DNA of 32,529 nt from Flammula alnicola (taxonomy: Eukaryota; Basidiomycota; Agaricomycetes; Agaricales; Strophariaceae). Below the pieces are notes generated by a model. The model ran no database searches, was not told the origin of the DNA, and saw nothing but the letters and a program-made list of their open reading frames with translations. Below are positions 1-10,351 of the stretch, in pieces. Position 1 is the stretch's first letter, and every line of letters starts with the position of its first letter. The stretch is from the NCBI GenBank assembly GCA_015499995.1, contig JADNRV010000460.1:1-32529 (forward strand). Direction: 5' to 3'. The position numbers and the translations under genes were made by a program.

Positions 1-153
1 CGTCGTGTTGCCTTTGGCTACGATGCGGATTTGAGTCAAGTAAAAGCCGACTTTAATGGCGAAATGCTTCGCGTGAGCATACCACGGCGTGCTTCGACAG
101 TCACTTCTGTTCAAGCACCGACGAGATATGCGCCCATCGGAAGGTCGTCTTGA
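1..153 (+). CDS. C-terminal fragment of a small heat shock (alpha-crystallin domain) protein
   Basis: Only the last 50 codons are present; the window begins inside the gene and the frame ends in TGA at 151-153. The fragment starts RRVAFGYDADLSQVKADF and continues through a strand ending SIPRR, which has the shape of the last beta strands of an Hsp20/alpha-crystallin domain, followed by a short tail. It matches the last exon of the gene at 5857-7493 at 22 of 30 aligned residues (RRISFGYDADLVQVRAEF there), so the two are paralogues. The first codon shown corresponds to about five codons into that last exon, so the preceding intron probably lies just outside the window. Small heat shock proteins are ATP-independent holdases; that role is inferred from the fold only. 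Whether the upstream part is intact cannot be seen. Confidence 0.72.
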   Translation, partial: RRVAFGYDADLSQVKADFNGEMLRVSIPRRASTVTSVQAPTRYAPIGRSS

Positions 154-1020
154 CCCGTCTCGCTAACAACGTCGTGCATTTGAGCCTCGAGCCTGGTATG
201 ACTCCCTGTAAAATCGCCCACGACAAATGCCTTGAAGTGATGGATATACGTCAATGGTTAGCGCGAATTTCGGAAGAGATCCTTTAAACATTCACTTTTC
301 CAAATCAATCCGCATGAAGAAACACGGTCCAAATCTCACGAAGTGCTCGAATTCGGTGGATGCTATCGACTATCTGTCGGCGCTCTTTTGTTTTCCCACA
401 TCAGGGGCCGTTCCTCATTTTAGATAGTATCTTCTAACCATTTGCTTTAAACGTATCCTTACCTGCATTTTCGCTGACTTCCAATAAGTATTACCATCTC
501 TCACTACCACTGTCGTTTCCGTCGCTTTGAATTTGTTGTCCTTTTTTGCCTCTTGCCTACTTTTTTGCCTCTTGCCTACCAATTTGTGTACCAATACCCA
601 ACTTAGACTTTTCGGCCCGTTGTAGCCTTTCAAATTTGCTGATCTCAATATTATACCATGGCCAATTTTGTCCCAAAACCTGAACTAGACTTTCAGCTGG
701 CTCATCTATGCTTCAAGCTCTTTCGACTTTCCCTTGAAAATTCAGCAAGGAATGCAGCACTTGCTTGATTTCACACTGAGTTCGTAAAGGTCGCAATCAT
801 ATCCAATTACTGCCATTATTGGCCCCATCCCTTATTCCTTCGAACACCCCGGATCTACTTTGTTCGACGACCTAAACAACGGCCGAGTTTGTTGGCAACA
901 TATTCTGACCGCCATATAACCCTTGCTTCGGTGGCAAGGCAGATTCATTCCAAAGCTCAATCTCGCAGAGATGTCCCCTCGAACTTGCTAATGCGAGTTG
1001 ATCTGTTGGAAAGATAATGA
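154..1020. other. Intergenic stretch, no gene recognised
   Basis: This interval follows the stop of the partial heat-shock-domain gene and precedes the AFG1-like remnant. It is T/C-rich and holds only short open frames; the 77-codon minus frame at 415-648 is low-complexity and basic and partly made by a tandem repeat. The beginning is presumably 3' UTR of the upstream gene. Confidence 0.5.
541..578. repeat. 19-bp perfect tandem duplication
   Basis: The unit cttttttgcctcttgccta occurs twice in a row without mismatch (541-559 and 560-578) in non-coding DNA. It looks like replication slippage. Confidence 0.85.
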
Positions 1021-2649
1021 CCATACCGGGCGTTGGTGACTCTTGGGCACATTACTTACGATGAAGAGCAAATAAGGGTTATCATGAAGGTCGGTAGCTG
1101 CATATCTCTGCCCAGTCCTGCTCGATGGCTTAAAAATTGAATTCATGACAGCTCAGACGGCTACAAAAGGAGCTGAAAGACTACGCTCCTCCTGCGCTTT
1201 CTGCAAGTCTTCTCGCGCCTCGAGGTCCTGAAGATCCGGAGAAACGGTGGTGGCTATTCTCAGAGGAGGAATCCACGCTGGACAATTCAAGAGCTCTAGT
1301 CACTGACTCTGAACTGATCGGGGCCATGCGGAAGAATTGGGAGCATTGGACACTCCGAAGGTATCTATAGCGCCGGACTGCACAATTGACTCATTCTCAT
1401 GAAAATTTCTTCCCTAGGGTCTTTTATTGACGGGACCTCCTGGTTCTGGAAAGAGCTTCATCGTCGATCTGTGGTGCTTGTCCTCGAAATATATCGTGGA
1501 GTATGGGAGGAGACCCAACGCCGGATGAAGGCGATATATTCGAGCTCTAAGCCCAGCAGTCCGGAAAAAGTCCTTGGAACAAGTCGATTCGCCACCACGT
1601 ACAATAACTCGTGAAAATCGGGTCCTTGCCTATCCGGTGTGGGCGTTCAGAAGCCTTTTTTTCAGGGGCCGACCCGTCTATCGCGTTCATGGTCGCGAAA
1701 CGGCTTCTGTCGTCACTGGCTTGTTGTCTTCGACGAGATCCGGCTTTTGGACGTGTCAAGCGCCAACTTGCCCGCACTTGCTCAACGGTCCAAATTCGAG
1801 GAAGCTCTTCAGCCAAACTTCTCTAGTAAATACAGGTAACATTCTGCGTCATTTTTTTTACGCCTTGGTGCTGATATTGGCTTAGAACCTGCAAGTCGGG
1901 AGTTTCGTGTTTTTGGCCGGACCGTACAAATTCCGTGGGTTTCAGGATTGTTACGCAAATTCTCCTTTGCTGATCTGTGCAGTCAGGTCAGTTTTTGCTC
2001 CTGCAAGATGGTGGAATTTTTCTGAACGATTTGACTAGTCCCTTGGTCCTGCTGATTATTTGACTATTGCGTCAAATTTTGCTGTTGTTGCAATAACAGA
2101 TGTCCCAGTTCTCCCATTATATTGAAAGATCAAGCCCGTCGATTTACCTTCCTTATCGACGCACTCTATGAATCTCGGTGCAAAATTATCTGCCTTGCTG
2201 AAACCACACCCGACAACCTCCTCTTTCCTGATGCACTGTCGTCAAAGGAAAGACATGTGGACATAATGATGGCCGAATCAGTCGCCGAGACACAGGACGT
2301 TTATGGTCCTAATGTCTCCTCTTACGCCATTCCAGAAATACGTGAAGCTCCTGTTCCTAAAGTAGTGCTGTCAATCGATACGTTGTCTTTCTTCTCTGGT
2401 ACGTTCTTCTGTTTTAATGATAGCAAGAACACTGCTTGAGAAACGATTATTAGTCACCTTGTTCTTCAAGGTGAAGAAGAACAGTTCGCGTTCAAACGTG
2501 CCCTCTCTCGTCTTCTAGAAATGACAAATGCCGCATATAGCCGCACTGAGAAGCGGCCACCTCTTCCTCTGAGTGCGCGTAAATGGGAAACGGATTCCTT
2601 TCCCACATTCGCTGCACACGCTGCCTCTGTTCGCCTCTGTCGCACCTGA
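1021..2649 (+). pseudogene. Degenerate AFG1/LACE1-type AAA ATPase
   Basis: Pieces of an AFG1-like ATPase (inner mitochondrial membrane family, ZapE relatives, protein quality control) occur in the right order but in shifting frames. They are: N-terminal helix ending DEEQIRVIMK, then after an intron LRRLQKELKDYAPP (from 1152); Walker A GPPGSGKS at 1433-1456; LEIYRGVWEETQRR (about 1480-1524) in a different frame; GADPSIAFMVAKRLL (about 1669-1713) in another; Walker B VVFDEIRLLDVSS (about 1730-1770) in yet another; REFRVFGRTVQIPW (about 1901-1941); LGPADYLTIASNF; DQARRFTFLIDALYESR (about 2127-2177); and C-terminal EEEQFAFKRALSRLLEM. Introns at about 1090-1151, 1361-1417, 1986-2038 and 2399-2470 still have GT/AG ends. 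Damage includes stops at 1018-1020, 1605-1607 and 2121-2123, frame changes after the P-loop and before Walker B, and loss of the segment that normally follows Walker B. No intact copy is in the window. Confidence 0.82.
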
Positions 2650-3668
2650 CTCTGCCCCGAACAGGCCTTACAAATCCTTAGACGATGATCCGGAAGATTT
2701 TGCTGACGAAGCCTCATACGTTACTATTTACGCGTCCTTCAAGCCCCCGCACCCCCCGCACCTCAGTCCGAGCTACGTGTAGGGCGTAAGAGAGGACTGG
2801 GGTAGCGAAGCGAAGGACTGGGGAAAGGGGGCCAAAGTTTTCGATCGCAAGAATGATTTCAGTCATCAGCGACAAGTCGACCTCGACCTCGACCTCGACC
2901 TCATTGGATAAATAATTCTGGATACTTCGCGCACAGTGCAAACCTGGGCAAGCGCACCTATACTTCTGTCCCATGGGTCAAAGTTGCAAGATACTGTTGC
3001 GTAAGTATTTTTACCCCGCACTCATTCAAGCTTTTTTTACGTATGCGTTTTATTGGGACAGCACATTCCCCACTCTAGTGTCCGAGCTCTTCTTTCTTTA
3101 TATTTATACGTGGGGAAGGGTGAAGCCTAGACAGACCTTTCGGGTTCTCTCAGAACAGAACAGGGCTTCCGCTTGGCAGGCCTGCTTCTTGTCTATTTAT
3201 CGATAACTAACATATAGATTACGGAGGCTTCGTGGTCTCTTTGTTTGTTCCGGCCTGCAAATTTTCAAAATCTCCTCTGGATTCCAACTCAAGCAAATGA
3301 GTTCCAAATTCGGCGCCCAAACGTTATACTACACCCAGTAAACCTGTGCGTCTCAGAACCTATACATGCACTCACTCGGGTCGTGGACGCGAACTAGTCA
3401 TGGCAAGTGATGGTATATATGGGGCACACGGCTCGCTCATTCGGTGCAAATTCATTAAAAAATTGCGACGGTCAAGGCCGGCCCACTCCCAGGAAGCTCG
3501 CAACGTACTCTAATTTTGGCCAAATAATTTCGCCGTCCTCCAAACCTTTTTCTCATTAGTGCGAACACGCGAACACGTTCCGTGTCTTTCCCAGACAAGA
3601 ATACAAGCTTCATGGCTGGAACACGCCCATCGTCCACGCCTCGCCTCTGAAACAATTTTTATCTGCAG
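2650..3668. other. Intergenic stretch, no gene recognised
   Basis: No frame here resembles a protein family. The 77-codon plus frame at 2973-3206 has no recognisable domain. The interval holds a hexamer microsatellite at 2878-2901 and C-rich tracts near 2745-2762. Confidence 0.45.
2878..2901. repeat. Hexanucleotide microsatellite, (cgacct) x4
   Basis: Four perfect copies of cgacct. On the minus strand it reads as alternating Val-Glu in a chance open frame (2714-2974), which is why that frame looks protein-like. Confidence 0.9.
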
Positions 3669-4052
3669 AAAGGTCGAGACGACGTCTCTCTCACGACCCG
3701 AGGTTTCTCGGTTTATGATCAGGATTCAGCGTCACGCATGAAGTCAGGCAATGAGTACACGCATGGGATCGGAAGCATAGAAAAGCCAATAGTTCCGACT
3801 CTTGCCTGCCTGTGGCTCTTTCACGCATCGATATTAATCTGGTATTCAGCGTGGCCTGATAAGACGAATCTCAATCTTGAATTGGATTCCTCACCATTGG
3901 ATCCCTCACGGGTCGTCTTGCGGAAGCGGATCCCCCTTTATGAATGCAGTGGTGTGCTTTTGGATGAGCACTCAGGCCGAGTCGTTTTATCTCATCGTGG
4001 TTATGAAAATTATGTTGTTCTTGACCTTTTCCATCGGGCCCGCCTCATGTAA
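3669..4052 (+). CDS. Exon-like remnant of an unidentified protein
   Basis: An open frame of 127 codons runs from an apparent 3' splice site (atctgcag before 3669) to a TGA/TAA-type stop at 4050-4052, with an internal ATG at 3738. The product is not low-complexity and its end (RKRIPLYECSGVLLDEHSG, then a valine/leucine-rich strand) has the look of the C-terminal repeat of agaricomycete F-box-type hypothetical proteins, but I cannot assign a family. No convincing upstream exon was found, so it may be the surviving last exon of a dead gene. A poly(A)-like aataaa lies near 4181. Confidence 0.27.
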   Translation, partial: KGRDDVSLTTRGFSVYDQDSASRMKSGNEYTHGIGSIEKPIVPTLACLWLFHASILIWYSAWPDKTNLNLELDSSPLDPSRVVLRKRIPLYECSGVLLDEHSGRVVLSHRGYENYVVLDLFHRARLM

Positions 4053-4544
4053 TCATAACTGGACAAAAATCAGGTGAATTTTTTGTTTTGCCCCGCGTAA
4101 AGCCTGAGGCCTGACCCGTTCTCACGTAATTTACCCAACAGACCCGACAGGCCTGTACGGTCCTTATGTGTTCTTATTTCAATAAAATATCAAGTATGCT
4201 TTCATTCAGCAAGATTCCGCCCCGTTGGACCCCAGTAAGAGACTGTAATGCGGGCGTGTCTGAATCCGATTTCGTGGAACTATATACGACGCGAACTTAT
4301 TTCTTTATTCACAGTCAAATACGGTTACCCCCATGAAAGATAAATAAACGCGTCGACGCCGGACCCGGAGGCGACTTGGAATAGGAAAAAATCTCCTGAA
4401 ATAGGAAACTTAGCGCTGATCACCATCACAACGAGAAGGCTGCCGTGTTATAACTCGGGTCCGGCTTTGAGAAAACCCAGAGTGTCGACAATCAACCAAC
4501 GACGATACGGGGCGGCCGAACGAAAAACAAGAATAAAACCCAAG

Positions 4545-4550
4545 TTTATT
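4545..4550 (-). terminator. Candidate poly(A) signal AATAAA for the heat-shock-domain gene
   Basis: The minus strand reads AATAAA here, about 1.3 kb after the stop at 5857. That is long for a fungal 3' UTR, and earlier A-rich sites may be used instead. Confidence 0.25.
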
Positions 4551-4838
4551 ATTCCAGAGAGGATATGTGTGCGTGCGTATGCAAGTATATATAGTAGGTA
4601 GCAGTATGGTATGCGATGGACTGTGGATATGCGTAAGTAGGAATATGTTGATGCTGAGCTAGTATAATATAATGTAATGCGGAAATAGATCGACAGAGAG
4701 CGAGAAAGGGGGAAAGATGCTGGGAGTTTGACTATGCGGCGGGCGATGAAATTGTGATCGAGGCGTATGTGTGGTGCGTGTGATGAATGTGTAGGAGAGT
4801 AATCGATATAAGGGTAATAGGCAAGCAGGCAGGCAAGG

Positions 4839-4856
4839 TACTCGTACTCGTACTCG
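4839..4856. repeat. Hexanucleotide repeat, (tactcg) x3
   Basis: Three perfect copies of tactcg in non-coding DNA. Confidence 0.85.
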
Positions 4857-5856
4857 GCACATCGTGCACGAAAAAGGGAAAGAAAAAAAGGTAAAATACA
4901 CAAGTCAAGAAAAGAAAAAAGCAGAACAGGCAAGAACCGCCCACAACGGAGGGCTGGAACCACATGGCAAGAAAAAAAAAGGAAGCTGTGGGAAGTAGAA
5001 ACGAAGAAAAACTATGATGTGTGATGCGAAAACCCCGGGCGGATGCAAGCTCTGAAGCAGTGACGAATACGATGATGACACCGAACGGGCATATCGACAG
5101 GGGATGCGTAAGGAGGCCGGTTGGTGATTAGTTGGTTCGCCTTATGTGCTGGTGAGTAATTGAATGGGCGTCAGGTCGGATGATACATGGTGTCGTAAAA
5201 TAACTCGGGGCCGTCAATAGGTCACTGACGTATGTCCAAGTAAGTGTTTGATGACCGACCATACTACGGGCAAGGCCATATTGCGTTCGTTACAGCAGCA
5301 GCGGTGACGTTGGTGAACAACGAACATATCATCAACGCTCGAGTTGAGACAAACAGAAGTGGTGTCGATCGATCCAATAAAATATGCGCAAGAGTCATAA
5401 CACAAGCAGATTGTCCGAATAAGAAATGCGGGTGGCGTTCCAAAAGGTTTGGTATCGTGTCGGTCATAATTTTTGCAAGGTTGTTTTGGAAAATATCTTG
5501 GGTACAATGCTTTTCGTTTAGTGGGTGTTTCAGCACATACGATGATGACGTCGGAAGTCGTCCGCTTGATCTACATGAGATATCAAGCGCCGCTATCCAA
5601 GTCCAAGTTTCAAGTCCAAATGCGCGTTGCGTGCATGTGGGTGTGTGCAGGCGAGATGTAGGCCGAGGCGCTGGTGCCGTTGAAGGCCAAAAATTCGTAG
5701 CCCAAATATTTGCTCAGGCTCGCTCGCTCGTTTGCTCGGCGCTACATGCTCCTTGTCTGCCTCTGACTAGCCCCACGGCAAGTCAACAAAATACGTCCAT
5801 GCGCCGTACATCCCCATCCCTCACAACACGCGCGCCTTCGCCCTCCCAAGCAGCCC

Positions 5857-7493
5857 CTACCGCGACGCACTCCACGAAACCGGCAAGACCCTCCTCGGAA
5901 TAACAACCCTCAACATCACGCCATCAAACTCTGCCCTTACTTGCACCAGATCCGCGTCATAGCCAAACGATATCCTGCGCTCAAAGTGACCTGTACAAAT
6001 TGATCAGTACACCATTCCACTCAACCAAAAAGGACCAAAAACGCACCGCCTCCATTCTCCCAACTATCAGCCACAACATGCAATATCCTCCTCCTCTTCG
6101 TCGCCAGCGTGATGCCCTCCCTACTGAACCCAGGCAGCCTCACAAGCAACTTGTACTCGCCCGGCGTCGTCTCAATCTCGATCCAGCTATCCGCCGGCGG
6201 GGGCCCGTGGCTGAGGAACGGCACATACGGCGCCTGCGACCGTGAAGACGGGTGCGTCATGTCATCGGTAGGCTGCACGGGCAGGATGCGGGGCGGTTCC
6301 GGCGGTGGCGGGGACGAACTACCCGAGCACATCGGCGGGGAGGCGAGCGCCACGGAGGAGCCAGGTGCGGACGAGCGAGACATGGCCGTTGTCAGGGAAG
6401 ATACCAGGGATGTGCTCTGCAGCTGGGACGGAGTCATGAAACGACGCATGGCGGTCCACTCTAATGACGCAGGTGCAGGAGGTTGTGTGGGGGGAGGCTG
6501 TGGAGCGCGGAACGGGGATACAGGCCGCGCGGTGGGTCTCGACTCATTTCGACTGGGCGCTGGAGCAGGGTTAGGTGACTGCGATTGAGAGTCATCAGCG
6601 GCGCTGCGGGAGGATGCTCCGGAATGCTTGTCGGCGGATGGAAACGAGGCGTCGGTGTTAAAGCTAGAGACAGTCGTTGTGATGGAGTTTGCACTATCAG
6701 AAGATGAGGAGGATGAGGAGCTGGAGGACGGTGACCTTGATTCGTCGCCGGGTGGACAACGGAGTCCGGGTATTGGCGTTGAAGTTGCTGAATGTGACGA
6801 CGGCACTTCTGTTGACGACGACGGGACTGGGTCGGTATCCGATACGGACATAGCCATCGCCGAAGAAGAAATGGGGGTATCCGAGGTGGGATTCGCTCTG
6901 GGCAGGGCGTAAAAGGGAATTTGGGATGGCATGGGGAGGCTCGCTGACGAATACCTGTCGAGCCAGGTGGTAGACATTAGTGGCAAGTTTTGGATCGAGT
7001 CAGAGGGCGATTGATGCTGGCGAAGATAGGAGGACAATGTGGATGAATAAGAATCTGAATGGGCATCGGGCAAGGAGAGCGGGCGAGAGGGAAAAAGCAG
7101 AGTCGCCGGGGATGCTCCTGCACGGGAAGTGACTTGAGGTGCTAGTTGATCGCTGGGCCTCGAATTTCTACTCTCTGTCGCTTGGGCGGAGGGTTGGGGA
7201 CATGGCACAACAGACGAACTTGAAGCGAGGGACATTGATTGGGAGAGGTTGAGGGAATCTTGTTGGCTGAGATGGGTCGGTGACTGAGGACGGGATGAGG
7301 TGCCAGCGCTTTGCCTTTGGAAGGTACCAAACCAAGGAGGCGAATGGGGTGGATGTATAGTTGGAGACAGAGACGGTGGATATGAGTCAAGAGCGCCCGG
7401 GAAGGGGGAAATGATCTCGGAGTGTGGGGACGGAAGAGGGATTTGTCGGGGAGAATTGAAGGAAGAGTCTTGGGAAGCTGTGTATGGAAACAT
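5857..7493 (-). CDS. Small heat shock (alpha-crystallin domain) protein with long disordered N-terminus
   Basis: Model: complement(join(5857..5990,6047..7493)), 526 residues. The ATG at 7493 opens a 482-codon exon. A 56-nt intron (GTGCGT...TACAG, 6046-5991) splits a glycine codon and joins the last exon, which ends TAG at 5857-5859. Without splicing the frame stops at 6021 and the domain is cut in half. Residues 1 to about 430 are Ser/Pro-rich with a polyserine run near 270 and no predicted fold. The last ~95 residues form an Hsp20-like domain: DSWIEIETTPGEYKLLVRLP, then SREGITLATKRRRILHVVAD, then RRISFGYDADLVQVRAEF and MLRVVIPRR. Typical Hsp20 proteins are 150-250 residues, so this is an unusual build and the classical C-terminal I-x-I motif is not evident. 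A chaperone role is inferred from the fold; a scaffold or regulatory role is equally possible. It is paralogous to the fragment at 1-153. Confidence 0.8.
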
Positions 7494-10351
7494 TAGTCAA
7501 AACCACAAGGAGGGGGAGGAAGACATACAAAAATACGAGTCTGGCATTTCAAGTGGTGGTAATTGGGAAAGAGAGTGTTGTTGTCACTTGCTCAGTACTT
7601 ACTTAACTGCACGCTCCGAGCCGACATCAAATCAACAACAAATTGACGTCATTTTATTAGCCCCTCACTCTAGGCCCTGCTCCCCCGCTCTTCTCCGACC
7701 CGCCCGTCTCTCTCATCGCAGCCTATGGCGTCATATCTTTAATGAATACACTGCCAGCAACATCCGAGTCACCATTCCTGCTACCTACCTCGACTGCCGC
7801 ACATCATCTAAACTTTCATCGCACCTCTAGGCCCACATAATCCATTCTGCGCCACAGCACCCTCTCTCATCATTTTCAAATTCTGACAGACGATCCCGCT
7901 CCCTCATTCTTCGGGGCTGCATGGGGCTCTTGCTCGTGTCATCCCCTGGCATTTCACTTTCCATGGGGCGCTATGCACCACCCCGCCCCATCTCATGGAC
8001 CCGGAGAGCCGCCAACTCTTGGCAAAACGCAAAGCAACTCCACCTGTTTTTTGGTTTATCATACGACTCGCGAATTCTCTGGCTCGCTCAGCAAGCATTT
8101 TTGCCGCTCCATCACCACGCTTCCTCTCTTTAATGTCTCACTTCCGCGGCCGTGGCCCTACTCTATTCAGTTTTCGCTCTCGGCGACCTCAGAGTCTCTC
8201 ACCCTGATAGTCTAAGATGCGTATCGATGCCACAGTACCGCAGTCTGCCGATGCACCACAAATTCTGATACGAACTTTCTACTCGCACCACAGCACTCCA
8301 CTGGCACACCTTGTAATGTGAAATCTTCACAGGTCTCCATTCGTCCGTCTGCATTGTACTGGTCGATTGACGCAGCGGTCGGCGTCCCGCTTTGTTCTCG
8401 TACATGTAACCCCTTCGAAGCAGACTGCAGTATTACTTGTCTAACCCCATATCCAGTAACCCCGTATCCAATTGCACCGATGCTCCACGTTAAGTATGTA
8501 TCTATGTATAGATCAGTATCGCCCTCCGGATTGATATCAACCCAAACCCTCCGGTGCATTGACCGCTCCTCTTTCCCGGTAATTCACACTTGGAAGCTAG
8601 ATTGATTATAAATCCCCTCAACCCAGGGTCCATAGCATCCCGCAGAAGCAATTTTTAGCCAAATGCATGGCGGAGGGACGCTAAGCGCTGTTCAAGTAGG
8701 CATCAGAAGTGCGATGTCGCAGGCTTTACTTGAGTCCTCGTTTTGTCTTCCTATTCGTGGAATCAAGGCTAATGCTTAAATGTGGTGCAGGTTTTATTTC
8801 GTGTCTCGTGTGTGCGGCGGATTTCAGCAGCAGCATGTGCACTGAGCCGAGCCGTGTCGCGCTGTTAAGCGTGCAGGTGCGACGTAATTCCATGTAAAGC
8901 ATCCTCAGACCTTGTACTCGATGTTCGCCGTCTACGTAAAGTTCTTCAAGTTCTCAGGTTCCTTGGACGCGGTTTTCCCACCAAACCCTGATGTTGGAGC
9001 GACTCGCTCCACTTGTTGGCAAGTTGCCATTGAATGTCGACGTCGGCTGATGAACTTGAACAAGTGTGTCGGCATCTCCGAGATGCTTATCTTGTGCTCC
9101 CTCACACGACTACGTCTTCCGTTCAGCCTCTTTTGCGCGTGGATTGACTCCAGAGGTCTAGCAGGTCCCTGCGATTAGGGTCTTGATGCATTTATTTAAA
9201 TAACAGATGGGTTGGGAAGATAGGGTTTCAGTCAGGATGAAGTACTACGTACTTATTAAACTTTCTGTACGGAACGTGGAAGCAAGATGGCCATGGCCAG
9301 TTGGTAAGTGGTACCTCTGTGATGATATTGATTATGTTCTCATTTAATAATGATTTAATAGCTTCGATGCTGGCATCTGCATTGCGTGTACGTTGACTTA
9401 CGAGTGGCGCTTTCTTCTGCGACTTCATCAGAATTTCTGCTCCATCGTCGCAGCACCTTGATTATGTTAATTACTTAGTAGGCTGACCTCTCAGTGGCCC
9501 CACTTCATGAGGTTCAATTTCTCATTAAATTAATAAGGTGGTCGCGCAGTAAGGATGAGGTCTTCGAGGTGGAAAAAAAGAAAAAAAGGCTTCTATATCG
9601 CCACGGATGTCCATCAGAATTTGTTCAACCTTTTGGAAGCTCCTGTGAGCATTATTTACCAGAGGACTTTATTCCACAGAAAGCTACGAAAAAAATCTTG
9701 CCAGTGGATGGGAGGTTGGGCCTCCAACCTAAGTTTGAGCTAGGACTCCTTTAGTGCATAATCGAGCACTTACTCACTTACAATTTCTGACTGGATGTTT
9801 TGTGACCAGCACCGCCCCCACAAAAAGGTCTGGACTGCGTGAGATTGCAAACTGTCCGTGCGATTAACGTTTTTAGGAGCGTCAACGGGACCCCGATCAC
9901 TCATCCCTGCCTTAGCGCCTCGCTCATCGCAGGGCTAATTTGGCGATTTCGGCCTCCTTTTATCGCCTTTTCGAATCTTAGTCACCAACTCACCAACCAG
10001 TCGTTCCGGCTACGATGTCTTTCGAAGTTTATGACTCGTAGCTGCAGAGTGGGAAGAAGTTGTCTCTTGCGCGCGTCAACCCGACTCTCTCGAATAGGGG
10101 AAAACCTTCAATGGAATCAAGTCGCGCTTCAAACTAAGTATGTTCGCGTCGCGTGTTGGCCTAGCCGTCTCTTTTACAATTACGCCAGGACACAGCGAAC
10201 ATATGGCGGGAGATCTTTGTCGAAGCAGCAGCGAATCTCCTTTTCAAAACGCTTTCGAGTTGCTGTATGAAAACCTGGTTGGTTCCAGAATACTTAGCCA
10301 TTCAGCGACTCGTTTTTCCCCCCATTTCATTGGCATTCAAGACCTTCAAGG
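7494..10351. other. 2.86 kb without a supported gene
   Basis: The interval lies between the start of the heat-shock-domain gene (-) and the start of the PH-domain gene (+), so it should contain two divergent promoters and 5' UTRs. The first ~400 bp is pyrimidine-rich in the plus direction. Open frames here (for example plus 8318-8605, minus 8212-8559, plus 9494-9754, plus 9839-10270) overlap each other, are short and show no domain. No tRNA B-box or repeat family was recognised. Confidence 0.5.

Larger units (their letters stand above)
4053..5856. other. Non-coding interval, probably including the long 3' UTR of the minus-strand heat-shock-domain gene
   Basis: On the minus strand this interval directly follows the stop codon at 5857. 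It is pyrimidine-rich read that way and has an AATAAA hexamer at 4550-4545. Long open frames here (minus 4448-4963, plus 5244-5903) show no domain and are biased in composition. The UTR assignment is inference from position and composition. Confidence 0.4.

Noticed and set aside
1433..1770. Reading the P-loop region as a NACHT or Crinkler-type NTPase, or a Helitron helicase
   Set aside because: The downstream blocks (LEIYRGVWEETQRR, VVFDEIRLLDVSS, DQARRFTFLIDALY) fit the AFG1 family in order, and no NACHT, Crinkler or Helitron motifs accompany the P-loop.
4448..4963. 171-codon minus-strand frame
   Set aside because: Its Leu/Tyr/Ser/Pro-rich product comes from pyrimidine-rich DNA, an overlapping frame is nearly as long, and no domain or splice context supports it. 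It is better read as 3' UTR.
5244..5903. 219-codon plus-strand frame
   Set aside because: It runs antisense into the last exon of the heat-shock-domain gene, has no recognisable domain and its end is Ser/Pro/Thr low complexity.
6109..6912. Plus-strand frames rich in Gly, Glu and Asp
   Set aside because: They are antisense shadows of the Ser/Pro-rich coding exon on the minus strand.
8199..8605. Overlapping frames on both strands (115 codons minus, 95 codons plus)
   Set aside because: They overlap each other, show no domain or codon preference I can see, and have no splice partners.
9706..9733. Hairpin aggttgg-gcct-ccaacct as a terminator or structured RNA
   Set aside because: A 7-bp stem without a U-run or gene context is expected by chance in 32 kb, and intrinsic terminators do not apply to a nuclear fungal gene.
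9494..10270. Plus-strand frames of 86 and 143 codons upstream of the PH-domain gene
   Set aside because: The products are basic and unstructured with no family features, and parallel frames exist over the same DNA. They are more likely promoter and 5' UTR.
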